A stretch of DNA of 64,000 nucleotides from Paenibacillus xylaniclasticus (GTDB lineage: Bacteria; Bacillota; Bacilli; Paenibacillales; Paenibacillaceae). The translations under genes were made by a program, and so were the position numbers. The notes beneath the pieces were generated by a model. The model ran no database searches and was not told where the DNA came from. It saw only the letters and a program-made list of their open reading frames with translations. Below are positions 25,799 through 34,280 of the stretch, piece after piece. The DNA lies in the NCBI RefSeq assembly GCF_004001065.1, contig NZ_BIML01000017.1, forward strand, positions 52,662 through 116,661. The letters run 5' to 3'. Every line of letters begins with the position of its first letter. Positions within the stretch are counted from its first letter, which is position 1.

Positions 25799-26767
25799 TC
25801 ACTGCTGCTGAAGCAGCAACAAAATAATGGAAAACAAGCTGAGGCAGCTGCTGACCAGATAGAGAAACAGCACGACCTGCTTTGGATTCAGCCCCGTTCG
25901 CAGCAGCCGGTAATGCGCTTGGCTCGCATCCGCCTGATAAATCGGCTTGCCTTGGACAGGACGCCTAGCCACAACGAACAAATTGTCGAAGATCGGTACG
26001 CCGAGCGCCAGTATCGGGATAAAGATCGACAGCACTGTCGCCTGCTTGAATGCGCCGTCGAGCGCTATAACCGCGAGAATGAAGCCAAGGAACGTTGCTC
26101 CCGCATCGCCCATGAACACTTTCGCCGGAGGCTTATTATACCTTAAATACGCGACCGTCACGCCAACCAGAATGATCGCCATCATTGCCGATTCGCTCTG
26201 GCCCATCGCCAGCGCCACGACGAACAGCGTACCTGCCGAAATCGCCGACAAGCCGCCAGCCAGTCCATCCATGCCATCGGAGAAGTTAATAACCGTCGTT
26301 ACGCCAAATATCCATAGAATGGAAAGCGTAAATTGCAGCCACTCCGGAAAATTGAGGAATTGGCCCGTCAGCGGATTTTCGAATCCGTGAAATTTAATGC
26401 CGGACGCATACACGAGTACGGCCGCCGACACTTGAACGAGAAACTTCGGCAGTGAAGGAAAGTCTTTGCCTTTCGTTTTGTACCAATCATCCACCGTTCC
26501 AATCGTCAGCAGCAGCAATGAGCCTGCGATGATCGCGCCAGTCTGTACCGTAAACCCGCGAACATAAATAAAATAAGTCGCAATAAATCCGATAAAAATG
26601 GCATAGCTGGCCGTTAGCGGTATCGGCTGGCGATGAATTTTACGTTCGACGTCCGCACGGGGCTTGTCCACAAAATCTAGACGGAACGCCAGCTTCCCAA
26701 GCGGCGGAATTAAGACGTACACAATTAGGAACGATATGGCGAATGCTAGAACGTAAGAAATGGCCAT
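25799..26767 (-). CDS. tagO: Polyprenyl-phosphate N-acetylhexosamine-1-phosphate transferase
   Basis: This MraY/WecA/TagO-family enzyme has about 322 residues and about ten membrane helices. It transfers GlcNAc-1-P from UDP-GlcNAc to undecaprenyl phosphate, the first step of wall teichoic acid and other wall polymers. Signature parts are VDKPRADVERKIHRQPIP, GTVDDWY with the Mg-binding aspartates, NFSDGMDGLAGG, and VFMGDAGATFLGF. ATG 26767 follows GAGGGAG. It stands alone with its own terminator. The exact polymer served cannot be told, so the symbol is by family. Confidence 0.85.
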   Translation of the reverse strand: MAISYVLAFAISFLIVYVLIPPLGKLAFRLDFVDKPRADVERKIHRQPIPLTASYAIFIGFIATYFIYVRGFTVQTGAIIAGSLLLLTIGTVDDWYKTKGKDFPSLPKFLVQVSAAVLVYASGIKFHGFENPLTGQFLNFPEWLQFTLSILWIFGVTTVINFSDGMDGLAGGLSAISAGTLFVVALAMGQSESAMMAIILVGVTVAYLRYNKPPAKVFMGDAGATFLGFILAVIALDGAFKQATVLSIFIPILALGVPIFDNLFVVARRPVQGKPIYQADASQAHYRLLRTGLNPKQVVLFLYLVSSCLSLFSIILLLLQQQ

Positions 26768-27025
26768 CCTCTCCCTCTGCACATTTGATCGATCAATGTC
26801 ATAAGAACAGTTCTCCTTAATGCAGACGCTCTGATCTGTCGAAAGGTTTCGAATGCTCCCACATATTTTCTTGGCACAAATAGTCGCCTATTCGTATAAT
26901 TTACTTAATATTCCCTGCATTTCAAATGTTATTATTATTTTTTTCTTTAAATTGTTCAAATCGTTACAGCGACAGGCATCACTCTTCCTATAGGGCAAAG
27001 ACGAGTTAAGCTGCGGAGGGCGGAC

Positions 27026-28837
27026 ATGGAAATTTACCAATTAGACGGTGCAGCCATTCAATCGAGTCAGCAGGAAGCTGCCGAGGAGCAGCGCAGCAGA
27101 GAGCTCGCCGAACGGGCACGGCAGGGTGATACCGAAGCGTTCGGGGAGCTAATCGAGCAGCATCGACATCGTGCGAAGGGCTGGGCCGAGCGGATCACCG
27201 GCGATCCTCATATGGCCGACGATATTGTTCAGGACGCGCTTATTCGCGCCTTCCTGCATATTGGTACGCTGCAAGACTCCAGCCGGTTTCTGTCATGGCT
27301 GCACCGAATCGTACGAAATCAAGCCTATATGCGCATGCGCCGAGGAGGTCCGTACAAGCATGAAAAGCCGCTGGCCGCATTTAGACCCATCGAGGCGGAC
27401 AGCAGCCACATCGAATGGAGCGATCTGGACAGCATCTTGTACCATCTTACACGGTCTGCAGCCAAGGCAGCGTCTGGCAACGAGAATGATCCGGCCGAGC
27501 ATCTCATGCGCAAAGAAATGTACGAAACGATCCACGCGCTGCTGCACTGTCTGACGAAGAAGGAGCGCAGCATATTCGAAGCTTACTTCTTCCGGCAGCT
27601 GACCCCAGATGAGATTGCATCTATGTATCAAATGACGACCGGCTCCATCTACACGTATATTCACAGGTCCCGCCAGAAACTGCGTAACGAGCAGGTCCGC
27701 GCTTCCCTAGGTCTTGTGCCCGAGAAAGGAGGAAGCGCTGTGATCAAGAGAAAGCAGCTTAATTTGCCAGATTGGCCACCTCATGCTTCGACATCAATCA
27801 CATTAATAGACCGAATCGGCCACATGCTGACCGCACTTGGCGACCGACGGGATACAGCCGAGCTGATGGGCATATCCGGCTTCGCATTCCGGATGCAGAT
27901 CTCAGATCGAACGACATTCGCAGACGGTATCTACATGTTCGATTGGCGCCAAACCGTCCAGCAACTGCTTAAGCAGCTTGGTTACGAATCGACACTGCTG
28001 TGCGGCCAGCTGTCGAACAAGCCAGTTCCATTGCTGGGCGCCGTCGAACGGTTTCCAGTCGTGCTGCCAATCGAGGAGGCCGTTATTCCATTCATTCGAA
28101 AGTATATTGATCTCGGTAAGCCCGTGCTCTACTTCGACACGACCGTATCGCGTCCTTATGTGCATGAATGGTCGCTTATTTACGGTTACGACGATGATCA
28201 GCAGACGGTTCAACTAACCGACATCTTAAAGCCTGGCGGCAAGACACTCTCTTACGAGGATATCGCGAATAACCCCGTCCGCTTTCTCGCTGCGGTCGAC
28301 GGTAAGCATGAGTCCATCTCGCCGAATGTCCCGCGCCAGTTAGACTCGGTCAGCATGCGTACGCACCGCAGCCGTGAAGCGGAGCAAGCTATTCGTTTCG
28401 CGATCACGTATGCGAAGAATCGATGGGGCTATTGCCCGATGACGACCTACCTGTCATATACGACCGGGCTAGCCGCTTATGAGCGCTGGATAGAGCATGT
28501 GCTCGGAGGGCCGGATAAGCCGCCGAATCGGTACGGTCTTGGTCAACTGGCCGCTGTATACGCGGATGCGAGAGTCTATGCGGCTCAGTATTTGCGAACT
28601 GTGCCGTTCGAAGGTGAAGCGATGCGGCTTACCTTGCTAGCTTCCGAGGCGTATGAGCAGGCAGCCGAAGCGCTTAAGAAGCTAAGCGCAGCTGTACCAT
28701 TCGTAAGGATCGCGGAGATCCTGTCGACGGAGCAATGCAAAGCTTATGCAGCGCTGCTAGAGCAGGCCCGGACATTCGAAGCAGCGGCAATCGAATACTT
28801 GGAGAAAGCTATCCAATATGTTGAGGAAGGACAATGA
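27026..28837 (+). CDS. ECF-like sigma factor fused to a C39/BtrH-like domain
   Basis: The protein has 603 residues. Residues 30-105 are sigma region 2 (DPHMADDIVQDALIRAFLHI, FLSWLHRIVRNQAYMRMRR) and 165-222 are region 4 (LTPDEIASMYQMTTGSIYTYI). Residues about 265-425 look like the papain-fold BtrH_N/C39-like family: HEWSLIYGYDDDQQTVQLTD occupies the place of the His strand, but no nucleophilic Cys is seen at the front (MGISGFAF). Residues 430-603 are mainly helical. GGAGGG precedes the ATG. A signal-less binding-protein homologue starts 4 bp after the stop, so the two are co-translated. Ordinary ECF factors are about 170-190 residues. Assignment of the middle domain is by pattern memory. Confidence 0.72.
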   Translation: MEIYQLDGAAIQSSQQEAAEEQRSRELAERARQGDTEAFGELIEQHRHRAKGWAERITGDPHMADDIVQDALIRAFLHIGTLQDSSRFLSWLHRIVRNQAYMRMRRGGPYKHEKPLAAFRPIEADSSHIEWSDLDSILYHLTRSAAKAASGNENDPAEHLMRKEMYETIHALLHCLTKKERSIFEAYFFRQLTPDEIASMYQMTTGSIYTYIHRSRQKLRNEQVRASLGLVPEKGGSAVIKRKQLNLPDWPPHASTSITLIDRIGHMLTALGDRRDTAELMGISGFAFRMQISDRTTFADGIYMFDWRQTVQQLLKQLGYESTLLCGQLSNKPVPLLGAVERFPVVLPIEEAVIPFIRKYIDLGKPVLYFDTTVSRPYVHEWSLIYGYDDDQQTVQLTDILKPGGKTLSYEDIANNPVRFLAAVDGKHESISPNVPRQLDSVSMRTHRSREAEQAIRFAITYAKNRWGYCPMTTYLSYTTGLAAYERWIEHVLGGPDKPPNRYGLGQLAAVYADARVYAAQYLRTVPFEGEAMRLTLLASEAYEQAAEALKKLSAAVPFVRIAEILSTEQCKAYAALLEQARTFEAAAIEYLEKAIQYVEEGQ

Positions 28838-28841
28838 TACC

Positions 28842-29978
28842 ATGAGTGACGTAACGGTGCTTCGATTTTTAACTGAGTTTCAAAATCTTCATAACGTTAA
28901 CGATGCGATCGCATCGTTCGAGCGCCTCCATCCAAATGTACGAATTATTGTCGAGCAAGTGGCAGACCATTTTGAATCGCTGCAGGCGTTCGACGCCGAC
29001 GATGCGCCGGACATGATCGAATCAGGCGGCTGGTCACTGTTTAACCGTCCCGGTATGTTCGTCGATCTTATGCCATACGTTCATGAGGCACCTGGTCTGC
29101 AGGAAGATTTGAACCCTGGTATTATGCGCGTCGCCTGCAAGGACGGCAGTCTCCCTGGGCTGCCGGTAGATGTGGCAGTTCCGCTTATTATGTACGATAA
29201 AGAGAAATTCGATCGGGCGAACCTGGCTTATCCGACCGAAGATTGGACTTGGGACGACATGATGACGCTAGGGGAGAAGTTGACTATTCGCAACGAGCAG
29301 GGCATCGCCCAGCAGCTCGGCTTTGGCATCGGCGTCGATATTGAATTTTTCGAGCCTTTCATTATGCGTAACGGCGGACGCTGCATCGCGCTGGACGGCA
29401 TGGCAAGAGGCAGCATCGATCAGCCTGCGGCTATTGAAGCGTTCCAGAAAATTATCGATGCCTACCGTGTGCATCGAATGATTCTGAAGCCAGACGAGCC
29501 CTCCGAGGCAGGAAATCTGCATGAGGGCTTTGCGATGGTATTTGCATTCACCTGGTTTACGGGCGACTGCATTCACTATGGCTTTGACAATCGGTTCGGC
29601 GTCGTCGGATTGCCGAATATGCCTGGAGGACAGCAAGACAACATGATTTACATGGGCGCTGCGGGCATCACATCGAAGTCACATCATCCGCAGCTCGCAT
29701 GGGAATTTCTCAACCATTATATTCTGCAGCGCCCAGACCCTTTCCGGTCTGCGTTCACACTGCCGATCACGCGGTCGCTTGCCGAGCAGAGCGGCATGAC
29801 GGAGCACCCAATCTGGTCCCGATATATTAAAGAGCTCGACCATGTGCAGATCAGCGGCTTCTATCTGAACGAGAAATGGAACTCCTCCCGTCAGCTCATT
29901 AACGAAGACATTAATCGAATGATTCTCGAAGGCGCCGATGTTGCACAGACGTTGAAGTCGTGGACTAGGTTTGCTTAG
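28842..29978 (+). CDS. Signal-less solute-binding-protein homologue (copy 1)
   Basis: The product has 378 residues and resembles family 1 sugar-binding proteins throughout: ASFERLHPNVRIIVEQV, PLIMYDKEKFDRANLAYP, DWTWDDMM, FVDLMPYV, FGVVGLPNMPGG. It starts MSDVTVLRFLTEF with no signal peptide, lipobox or hydrophobic start, so it should stay in the cytoplasm. AGGAAGG lies 11 bases before ATG 28842; an earlier ATG at 28818 overlaps the sigma gene. No transporter genes are nearby. About half of its residues match the copy at 35487-36605. A role as ligand sensor for the fused sigma factor is inference. Confidence 0.8.
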   Translation: MSDVTVLRFLTEFQNLHNVNDAIASFERLHPNVRIIVEQVADHFESLQAFDADDAPDMIESGGWSLFNRPGMFVDLMPYVHEAPGLQEDLNPGIMRVACKDGSLPGLPVDVAVPLIMYDKEKFDRANLAYPTEDWTWDDMMTLGEKLTIRNEQGIAQQLGFGIGVDIEFFEPFIMRNGGRCIALDGMARGSIDQPAAIEAFQKIIDAYRVHRMILKPDEPSEAGNLHEGFAMVFAFTWFTGDCIHYGFDNRFGVVGLPNMPGGQQDNMIYMGAAGITSKSHHPQLAWEFLNHYILQRPDPFRSAFTLPITRSLAEQSGMTEHPIWSRYIKELDHVQISGFYLNEKWNSSRQLINEDINRMILEGADVAQTLKSWTRFA

Positions 29979-30036
29979 AGCAACCCCGAGATATATCGTC
30001 ATCCTCAAGGGCTGTAAGTGCAAAATAAGCTGAAGA

Positions 30037-30086
30037 AAGGGGCTGTCCGTCAGTCTGCTTTGCACAGACTTTCTGGACAGCCCCTT
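30037..30086. terminator. Bidirectional hairpin between convergent genes
   Basis: AAGGGGCTGTCC and GGACAGCCCCTT form a perfect 12-bp outer stem. An inner AGTCTG/CAGACT stem lies inside. It sits between the convergent binding-protein homologue and DUF4190 genes. Confidence 0.65.
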
Positions 30087-30093
30087 CCAATAA

Positions 30094-30423
30094 TTACAGA
30101 CTTGTACCAACAGCAACTACTGCGATGATAAGGATGAGCAAGACGATAGCGTACAGCGCCGTGCCGACAATACCGCACACGAGACCTGCAACGGCCAATC
30201 CCTTACCTTGCTCGCCCCTCATTTTAATCTCATTAAGCGAGCTTCGCGCAATAACAATAGCTATAATGCCAAGAATGAATCCGATATAAGGAATGATAAT
30301 GGATAGAATGCCTAGTACAAGAGCTGCGATCGACTTGCCGTTCGTCTTCGGTGGATAAGGGTTGTACGGCGGTGGCGGCGGCGGATAGGATTGAAAACCC
30401 TGTTGATTGTAATCATGATTCAT
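30094..30423 (-). CDS. DUF4190 small membrane protein, proline-rich tail
   Basis: The protein has 109 residues. A proline/tyrosine-rich cytoplasmic tail (SYPPPPPPYNPYPP) is followed by NGKSIAALVLGILSIIIPYIG, a loop with GEQGKGLAVAGLVCG and a last hydrophobic stretch. It is a paralogue of the product of 9069-9416. ATG 30423 is fixed by AAAGGAG eight bases upstream; the open frame extends to 30504 without a site. Function is unknown; the family is common in spore-formers. Confidence 0.8.
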   Translation of the reverse strand: MNHDYNQQGFQSYPPPPPPYNPYPPKTNGKSIAALVLGILSIIIPYIGFILGIIAIVIARSSLNEIKMRGEQGKGLAVAGLVCGIVGTALYAIVLLILIIAVVAVGTSL

Positions 30424-30649
30424 TGTAGTTACTCCTTTGCTAGGGCGATTGGTTCCACTTCTATAAGCTGCGCTCTGTCTATTAAAGTAACTCATAGCTG
30501 TCATGATATAAAGGTATATTCATGCAGAACAAAACAACTTATGAAACTTTCTCAAACAGTAACACTATTATAGTATTCTCATATTTGGAAAACGTCAACG
30601 TGTACTAGATAAGATAATGTCGAATGCACTCGATTGATCCAACAACGAC

Positions 30650-31140
30650 TTAAATGTAAAATAATACTATCTTGAATTGGAGGGTCCCGCGATGATGCCC
30701 TTGAATCCCTCCTTTAATATAATAGGTATTTTCTAGACCGTCCGTCTGCTTGCCTAGAAATAAATAATATTCCTCACCAGGCGTAAGTACCTCCTCATCA
30801 CTTTAGTCCCTAATTGGTAAATGATAATTTCGTCCAGTTTCTTACCCTTCATTGTTTTCGTTACTTTTACCTTTGTCGCAACAGTAGCGTTTGACGGAAA
30901 CTCTTGTGAAATGGCCGTTCCAGCGACGATTAAGCCGGCATTCTTCTTGTGCTCCTCAATGTTCATCACTCCGTCAGAATACGTTGCAGCGGCAGAGCTT
31001 ATTGCATTCTGCTTCAACGAGCTTTTAATATCCTCAATGTTGATTCCCTCTATCATACTTGTAGGCGAGCTTGCCTCTTCCCCTTCTGCCGTAGTGTCTA
31101 TTCGTTGTTTGCAAGCCCTGATGATTTTTGGGTCCATCAT
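30650..31140 (-). pseudogene. Frameshifted gene for a small exported-type protein
   Basis: The first frame (128 codons to 30754) reads well up to AGLIVAGTAISQEF, VATKVKVTKTMKG and IIIYQLGTK, a pattern common in small secreted or lipoprotein Paenibacillus proteins. It then turns into nonsense. Shifting by one base at an A-run (CTTT, 30801-30804) restores a plausible continuation: DEEVLTPGEEYYLFLGKQ then TDGLENTYYIKGGIQG, ending at TAA 30650-30652. One lost A in ACTAAAAGTGATG would explain it. The N-terminus has no hydrophobic signal, although IIRACKQ looks like the end of a lipobox, so the 5' part may also be damaged. Confidence 0.65.
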
Positions 31141-31170
31141 GATCTTCGTGTGCTAAATTGACACATCATA

Positions 31171-31213
31171 AAGAAAGCCGTTGGCTGCCAATCCGGTCGA
31201 CCAACGGCTTTTT
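31171..31213 (-). terminator. Terminator of the general-stress-like gene
   Basis: AAGCCGTTGG and CCAACGGCTT form a perfect 10-bp stem. The minus strand continues TCTTTAT and the plus strand TTTTCC, so it may act in both directions. Confidence 0.75.
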
Positions 31214-31219
31214 CCCTAC

Positions 31220-31600
31220 TTATAATGCGCCCTCTTCCCGTACGATCTGTTCACCGCGCTCGTAATCTTCCTCCGCCACAATTGCAACCAGCATTATGTC
31301 TCGGCCCGTTACTCGGTTATCCGGTCCTCCCGAGCTGTAACCGCTCGCGCTCACGCTGGCGGCGTTCAGAATGCCGGCATCGGGATCATCAAAATCGCCG
31401 CCTAGCGTCAGCCGGCCCAGTCCGACGAAATCAGCCGTAATCGTAGAACCAACCCTGTCTAAGCTTTGATATCCAGGCCCGGCATAGCCGTCGATCCGTT
31501 CAATTCCGTAATCGATCAGCTTGAGCGACCTCAGCCGTTCAACCGCCTTCTCTGCCTGATTCGGCGTATGAAAATATGCGAAAATCGTCCTTTCGGCCAT
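31220..31600 (-). CDS. Small stress-type protein (YflT/YsnF-like region), function unknown
   Basis: The protein has 126 residues. It begins MAERTIFAYFHTPNQAEKAVERLRSL, an alpha/beta unit like that in general-stress YflT-type proteins, where a small domain detects repeated beta-alpha turns. A glycine/serine-rich linker (SASGYSSGGP) leads to a second beta-alpha unit, MLVAIVAEEDYERGEQIVREEGA. GGAGGGAGAAG precedes ATG 31600; the open frame extends to 31651. No transmembrane segment is seen. The family assignment is tentative. Confidence 0.6.
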   Translation of the reverse strand: MAERTIFAYFHTPNQAEKAVERLRSLKLIDYGIERIDGYAGPGYQSLDRVGSTITADFVGLGRLTLGGDFDDPDAGILNAASVSASGYSSGGPDNRVTGRDIMLVAIVAEEDYERGEQIVREEGAL

Positions 31601-31958
31601 CCGCTTCTCCCTCCAATGATTCTCATCTATACAGCTGGAGATGTTCTCCACTAGTTTGCTCCAGCCTTCCGGAAGCTATGCGGTCGGTCTTAATGCAGCT
31701 GTTTATGAATGCATAGCACGACATAACAAAGGACCGGATACCGCACGAGGCGGCATTCCAATCCTTGTTATTCGTTATGACTCCGTTCCCCGGACCAACG
31801 TGTCGTTCTGATACAGCGGTCACCTTGCTCCAGTTCGCATGCGTAGTCTTCGTCGGGTCGAATGAACGCGCTTCCTTCACTTGGCACAACGCTTACCTGC
31901 TGAGAGTTCGCGCTCGTACCGACTGCGTTCGTTTAAATAGGGCCTGATCACTAGCCGA
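31601..31958. other. Noncoding gap, nothing recognised
   Basis: 358 bp. An 88-codon minus frame (31623-31889) and shorter plus frames exist but lack ribosome sites and recognisable products. One minus-strand frame reads GSAFIRPDEDYACELEQGDR before stopping, which might be a decayed gene, but no family was identified. Confidence 0.4.
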
Positions 31959-33080
31959 TTAACGAGCTATTGCAAGCAATTCCGTCATGCCTTCATCCAT
32001 ATCGTCAAACTTCTCGTTCATGATGGCCGCAATCGTACGGCATTGTGCCGCACATTCCTCCGACAGCGGACCGGCAAAATGAAGTGCCTCGATGTAAAAC
32101 TGAACTTCATCAACATCGTTGCGTTCCAAACTTTCCAAATTGGTAATACGATGCAGCCGCACAAGACATTCTTCCGCCAGTGCCGCTCCATAACGCTCTA
32201 ACTGCCGGAATACCTCAAATGCTGATTTGCCGCAATCCGAGATCACTCCGGTGCTAGAGTCCCCGCCCGTCATCTCAGCGAACCAATAGTCCAATGCCTC
32301 GGTTACGGAGTAGTGCTCAATCGATTTTAACCGCTCCTGGAACTGACGATCCTCCTCTCGCACACGAGAGAATACTCGCGCGAACAGTTCCGGATCGATC
32401 GTTTGCCTCATCATGAAGCTATAATCGATATAGTCGTTCCCTGTGGATGTGAACGCGATGAAATCGTCCGTCCGATCCAAAACATTGAATGCTTTCTCTT
32501 CTACGAGCCGCATCACCGCTCTCATCGCAAGCACTTGATAACCTGCCTTTACAATACCCGCTTCAAACGCGATGACAGAAGCTGCTTCCCCGTCAGCCGT
32601 CTCGTGATCGTCTAAATCTTGAACAAGCTGAGCTAATTGTTCGAATATACGAATGATTCGGCCCTGCTCCCCCATATGCTCCGACCACAGCTGAAAGTCC
32701 CAGTCGCCTTGATTGTATTTTAAAGACTCGATTCTATCCGCATGGTAATAGTCTGCATTGTCGGCTTGGTAATCGCTCAGCACCTCTTCAAATCGCTCAA
32801 GCGTGTTCAAGTAAATATAGAAGCTGAAATAATCGTCAGCATTCAAACTAAATGCATATACTTGTCGATTATCATCACTCGCCGCAAAAGTCCGAAGCGC
32901 ATTCCTGCAGCCTTCAACCAAAGCCTCAACAAATTGGTCAGCATTAACAATTTCCACACCATCCGGCTGACTGCGGCTATAGCCTGCGCTCTTATCCTCA
33001 TACAGAACATAATAGCCTTCTCTTTCGAAAGAGGTTCTCCCCTCCAAGAACCGTCCTAGATAAGAATTATAAAGTCTCAA
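31959..33080 (-). CDS. DUF4303-like protein
   Basis: The protein has 373 residues. The first 150 residues fit DUF4303: VYAFSLNADDYFSFYIYLNT gives the core strands, and ADRIESLKYNQGDWDFQLWSEH gives the W-rich segment. The rest is mostly helical with no named domain. DUF4303 is often found among SUKH/immunity-type proteins of polymorphic toxin loci, but no toxin gene is visible here. TTG 33080 is the start, with GAGGGG eight bases upstream. It lies in an accessory segment between two solute-binding-like genes. Confidence 0.6.
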   Translation of the reverse strand: MRLYNSYLGRFLEGRTSFEREGYYVLYEDKSAGYSRSQPDGVEIVNADQFVEALVEGCRNALRTFAASDDNRQVYAFSLNADDYFSFYIYLNTLERFEEVLSDYQADNADYYHADRIESLKYNQGDWDFQLWSEHMGEQGRIIRIFEQLAQLVQDLDDHETADGEAASVIAFEAGIVKAGYQVLAMRAVMRLVEEKAFNVLDRTDDFIAFTSTGNDYIDYSFMMRQTIDPELFARVFSRVREEDRQFQERLKSIEHYSVTEALDYWFAEMTGGDSSTGVISDCGKSAFEVFRQLERYGAALAEECLVRLHRITNLESLERNDVDEVQFYIEALHFAGPLSEECAAQCRTIAAIMNEKFDDMDEGMTELLAIAR

Positions 33081-33171
33081 TAGCGAAGCCCCTCTCTTAA
33101 ACTAAATATTGGCTCTAACTTTCAAATTTATCATATAACATTTATTATTCCAATTAAAGGAATAATTAATC

Positions 33172-33216
33172 CGAAAAAGTCCTTTCTCAACCAAACGAAA
33201 TGGTGTAGAAAGGACT
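33172..33216 (-). terminator. Terminator of the 33256-34239 gene
   Basis: AGTCCTTTCT and AGAAAGGACT form a perfect 10-bp stem with an inner ACACC/GGTTG weak stem, followed by TTTTTC on the minus strand. Confidence 0.75.
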
Positions 33217-33255
33217 CCTCTTCCGTATAGAACTGCAATTATTACAGCTTGATAA

Positions 33256-34239
33256 TCATGACTGTCCTATTATTCTTCGTTTTACAGCTTTTCCATCCCG
33301 AACGCACAACGGATTCGCCCAGTACGAAATATCACGCCTATCGAAATCCAATTCTCCCAATATGCTTAAGACCTTGTCTGGCGATTTCCTAAGGACAGAG
33401 GGCATCATATATATATCTAGCATCCATAATTCCCTGAGTAACTCGTCTTCTGTCACGCCAATCCAGGTACGGTCAATATACAGATAAGGGATCCTGCCAT
33501 ACTGGCTCATCATAATGAGAATGCGGTCTTCCGGTTCTGGTCCATCCCGAAACAGCTTTCCCGATGGGTAAAACTTTAACCGCTCTATAGGCTCTAGCTC
33601 ATTATGGTCGAACCAATCATACCTAGGCTCATACGTAATCCCCTTATATTCGTCCAAAATACTTATCAGACAGTTTTCATACCAAGACGCCTTGTCCAAT
33701 CGATCCGCATTATCGGGATTAAAATATAGAGGATCAAAATCATACGATCGAATCGGTCGTCCTTGCCACGCGCCATCATCCGAGAACAAATAACCTTCCG
33801 TCAACTCTGCCAATGCTGAAGCGAGAACCCCGAATGCTAGATTAATAATAGCTGGCTGGCCCATTGATCTCCGGAATATCCAATAATGACCGATGGCGAG
33901 CGACCTTCTCACATCGGCATAAGTATCCCCGTACTTACCATAATCATCCCATATATCCACAGTCAGATCATCGACAAACTTATAATAAGCATCGGTGCCC
34001 CCACCGTCTTCACTCGGAACAACGTAGAACCAGGCATATTCGTCACTCCATGCAGCAGTGTCAAGACTCTTATCATTGAGAGATATATGTTGTTCCCCAA
34101 ATCTTACACGAATCTCAGGCATAATCTGCAACTCATAGGGTTGGAGAAAATGGTGCAGCTTTCGGTTAGCGAGTTGCAGCAGCTCCGTTATAGCCGGAAC
34201 GTTCGATGTTCCCGGATAGACTTGAAATTCCGTACTAAT
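33256..34239 (-). CDS. Hypothetical protein, apparent ATT start
   Basis: 327 codons. The frame continues 36 codons upstream of the first conventional start (TTG 34131), reading STEFQVYPGTSNVPAITELL then QLANRKLHHFLQ, which looks like a real N-terminus. The first codon that fits the GAGGAG ribosome site (34249-34254, nine bases away) is ATT at 34237-34239. An in-frame TGA lies two codons before it. So either ATT is used or an ATG start was lost by mutation. The protein is acidic and aromatic-rich (YDFDPLYFNPDNADRLDKA), with no membrane span. No family was recognised; it is cytoplasmic and possibly immunity-like by context with the DUF4303 gene. Confidence 0.65.
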   Translation of the reverse strand: MSTEFQVYPGTSNVPAITELLQLANRKLHHFLQPYELQIMPEIRVRFGEQHISLNDKSLDTAAWSDEYAWFYVVPSEDGGGTDAYYKFVDDLTVDIWDDYGKYGDTYADVRRSLAIGHYWIFRRSMGQPAIINLAFGVLASALAELTEGYLFSDDGAWQGRPIRSYDFDPLYFNPDNADRLDKASWYENCLISILDEYKGITYEPRYDWFDHNELEPIERLKFYPSGKLFRDGPEPEDRILIMMSQYGRIPYLYIDRTWIGVTEDELLRELWMLDIYMMPSVLRKSPDKVLSILGELDFDRRDISYWANPLCVRDGKAVKRRIIGQS

Positions 34240-34280
34240 CGTAACTCACTCCTCTATACACATAAACCCTTGCTGTTCAG

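Noticed and set aside
31623..31889. 88-codon minus-strand frame in the 31.6-31.9 kb gap
   Set aside because: No ribosome site and no known family. Composition does not look like that of the neighbours' products.
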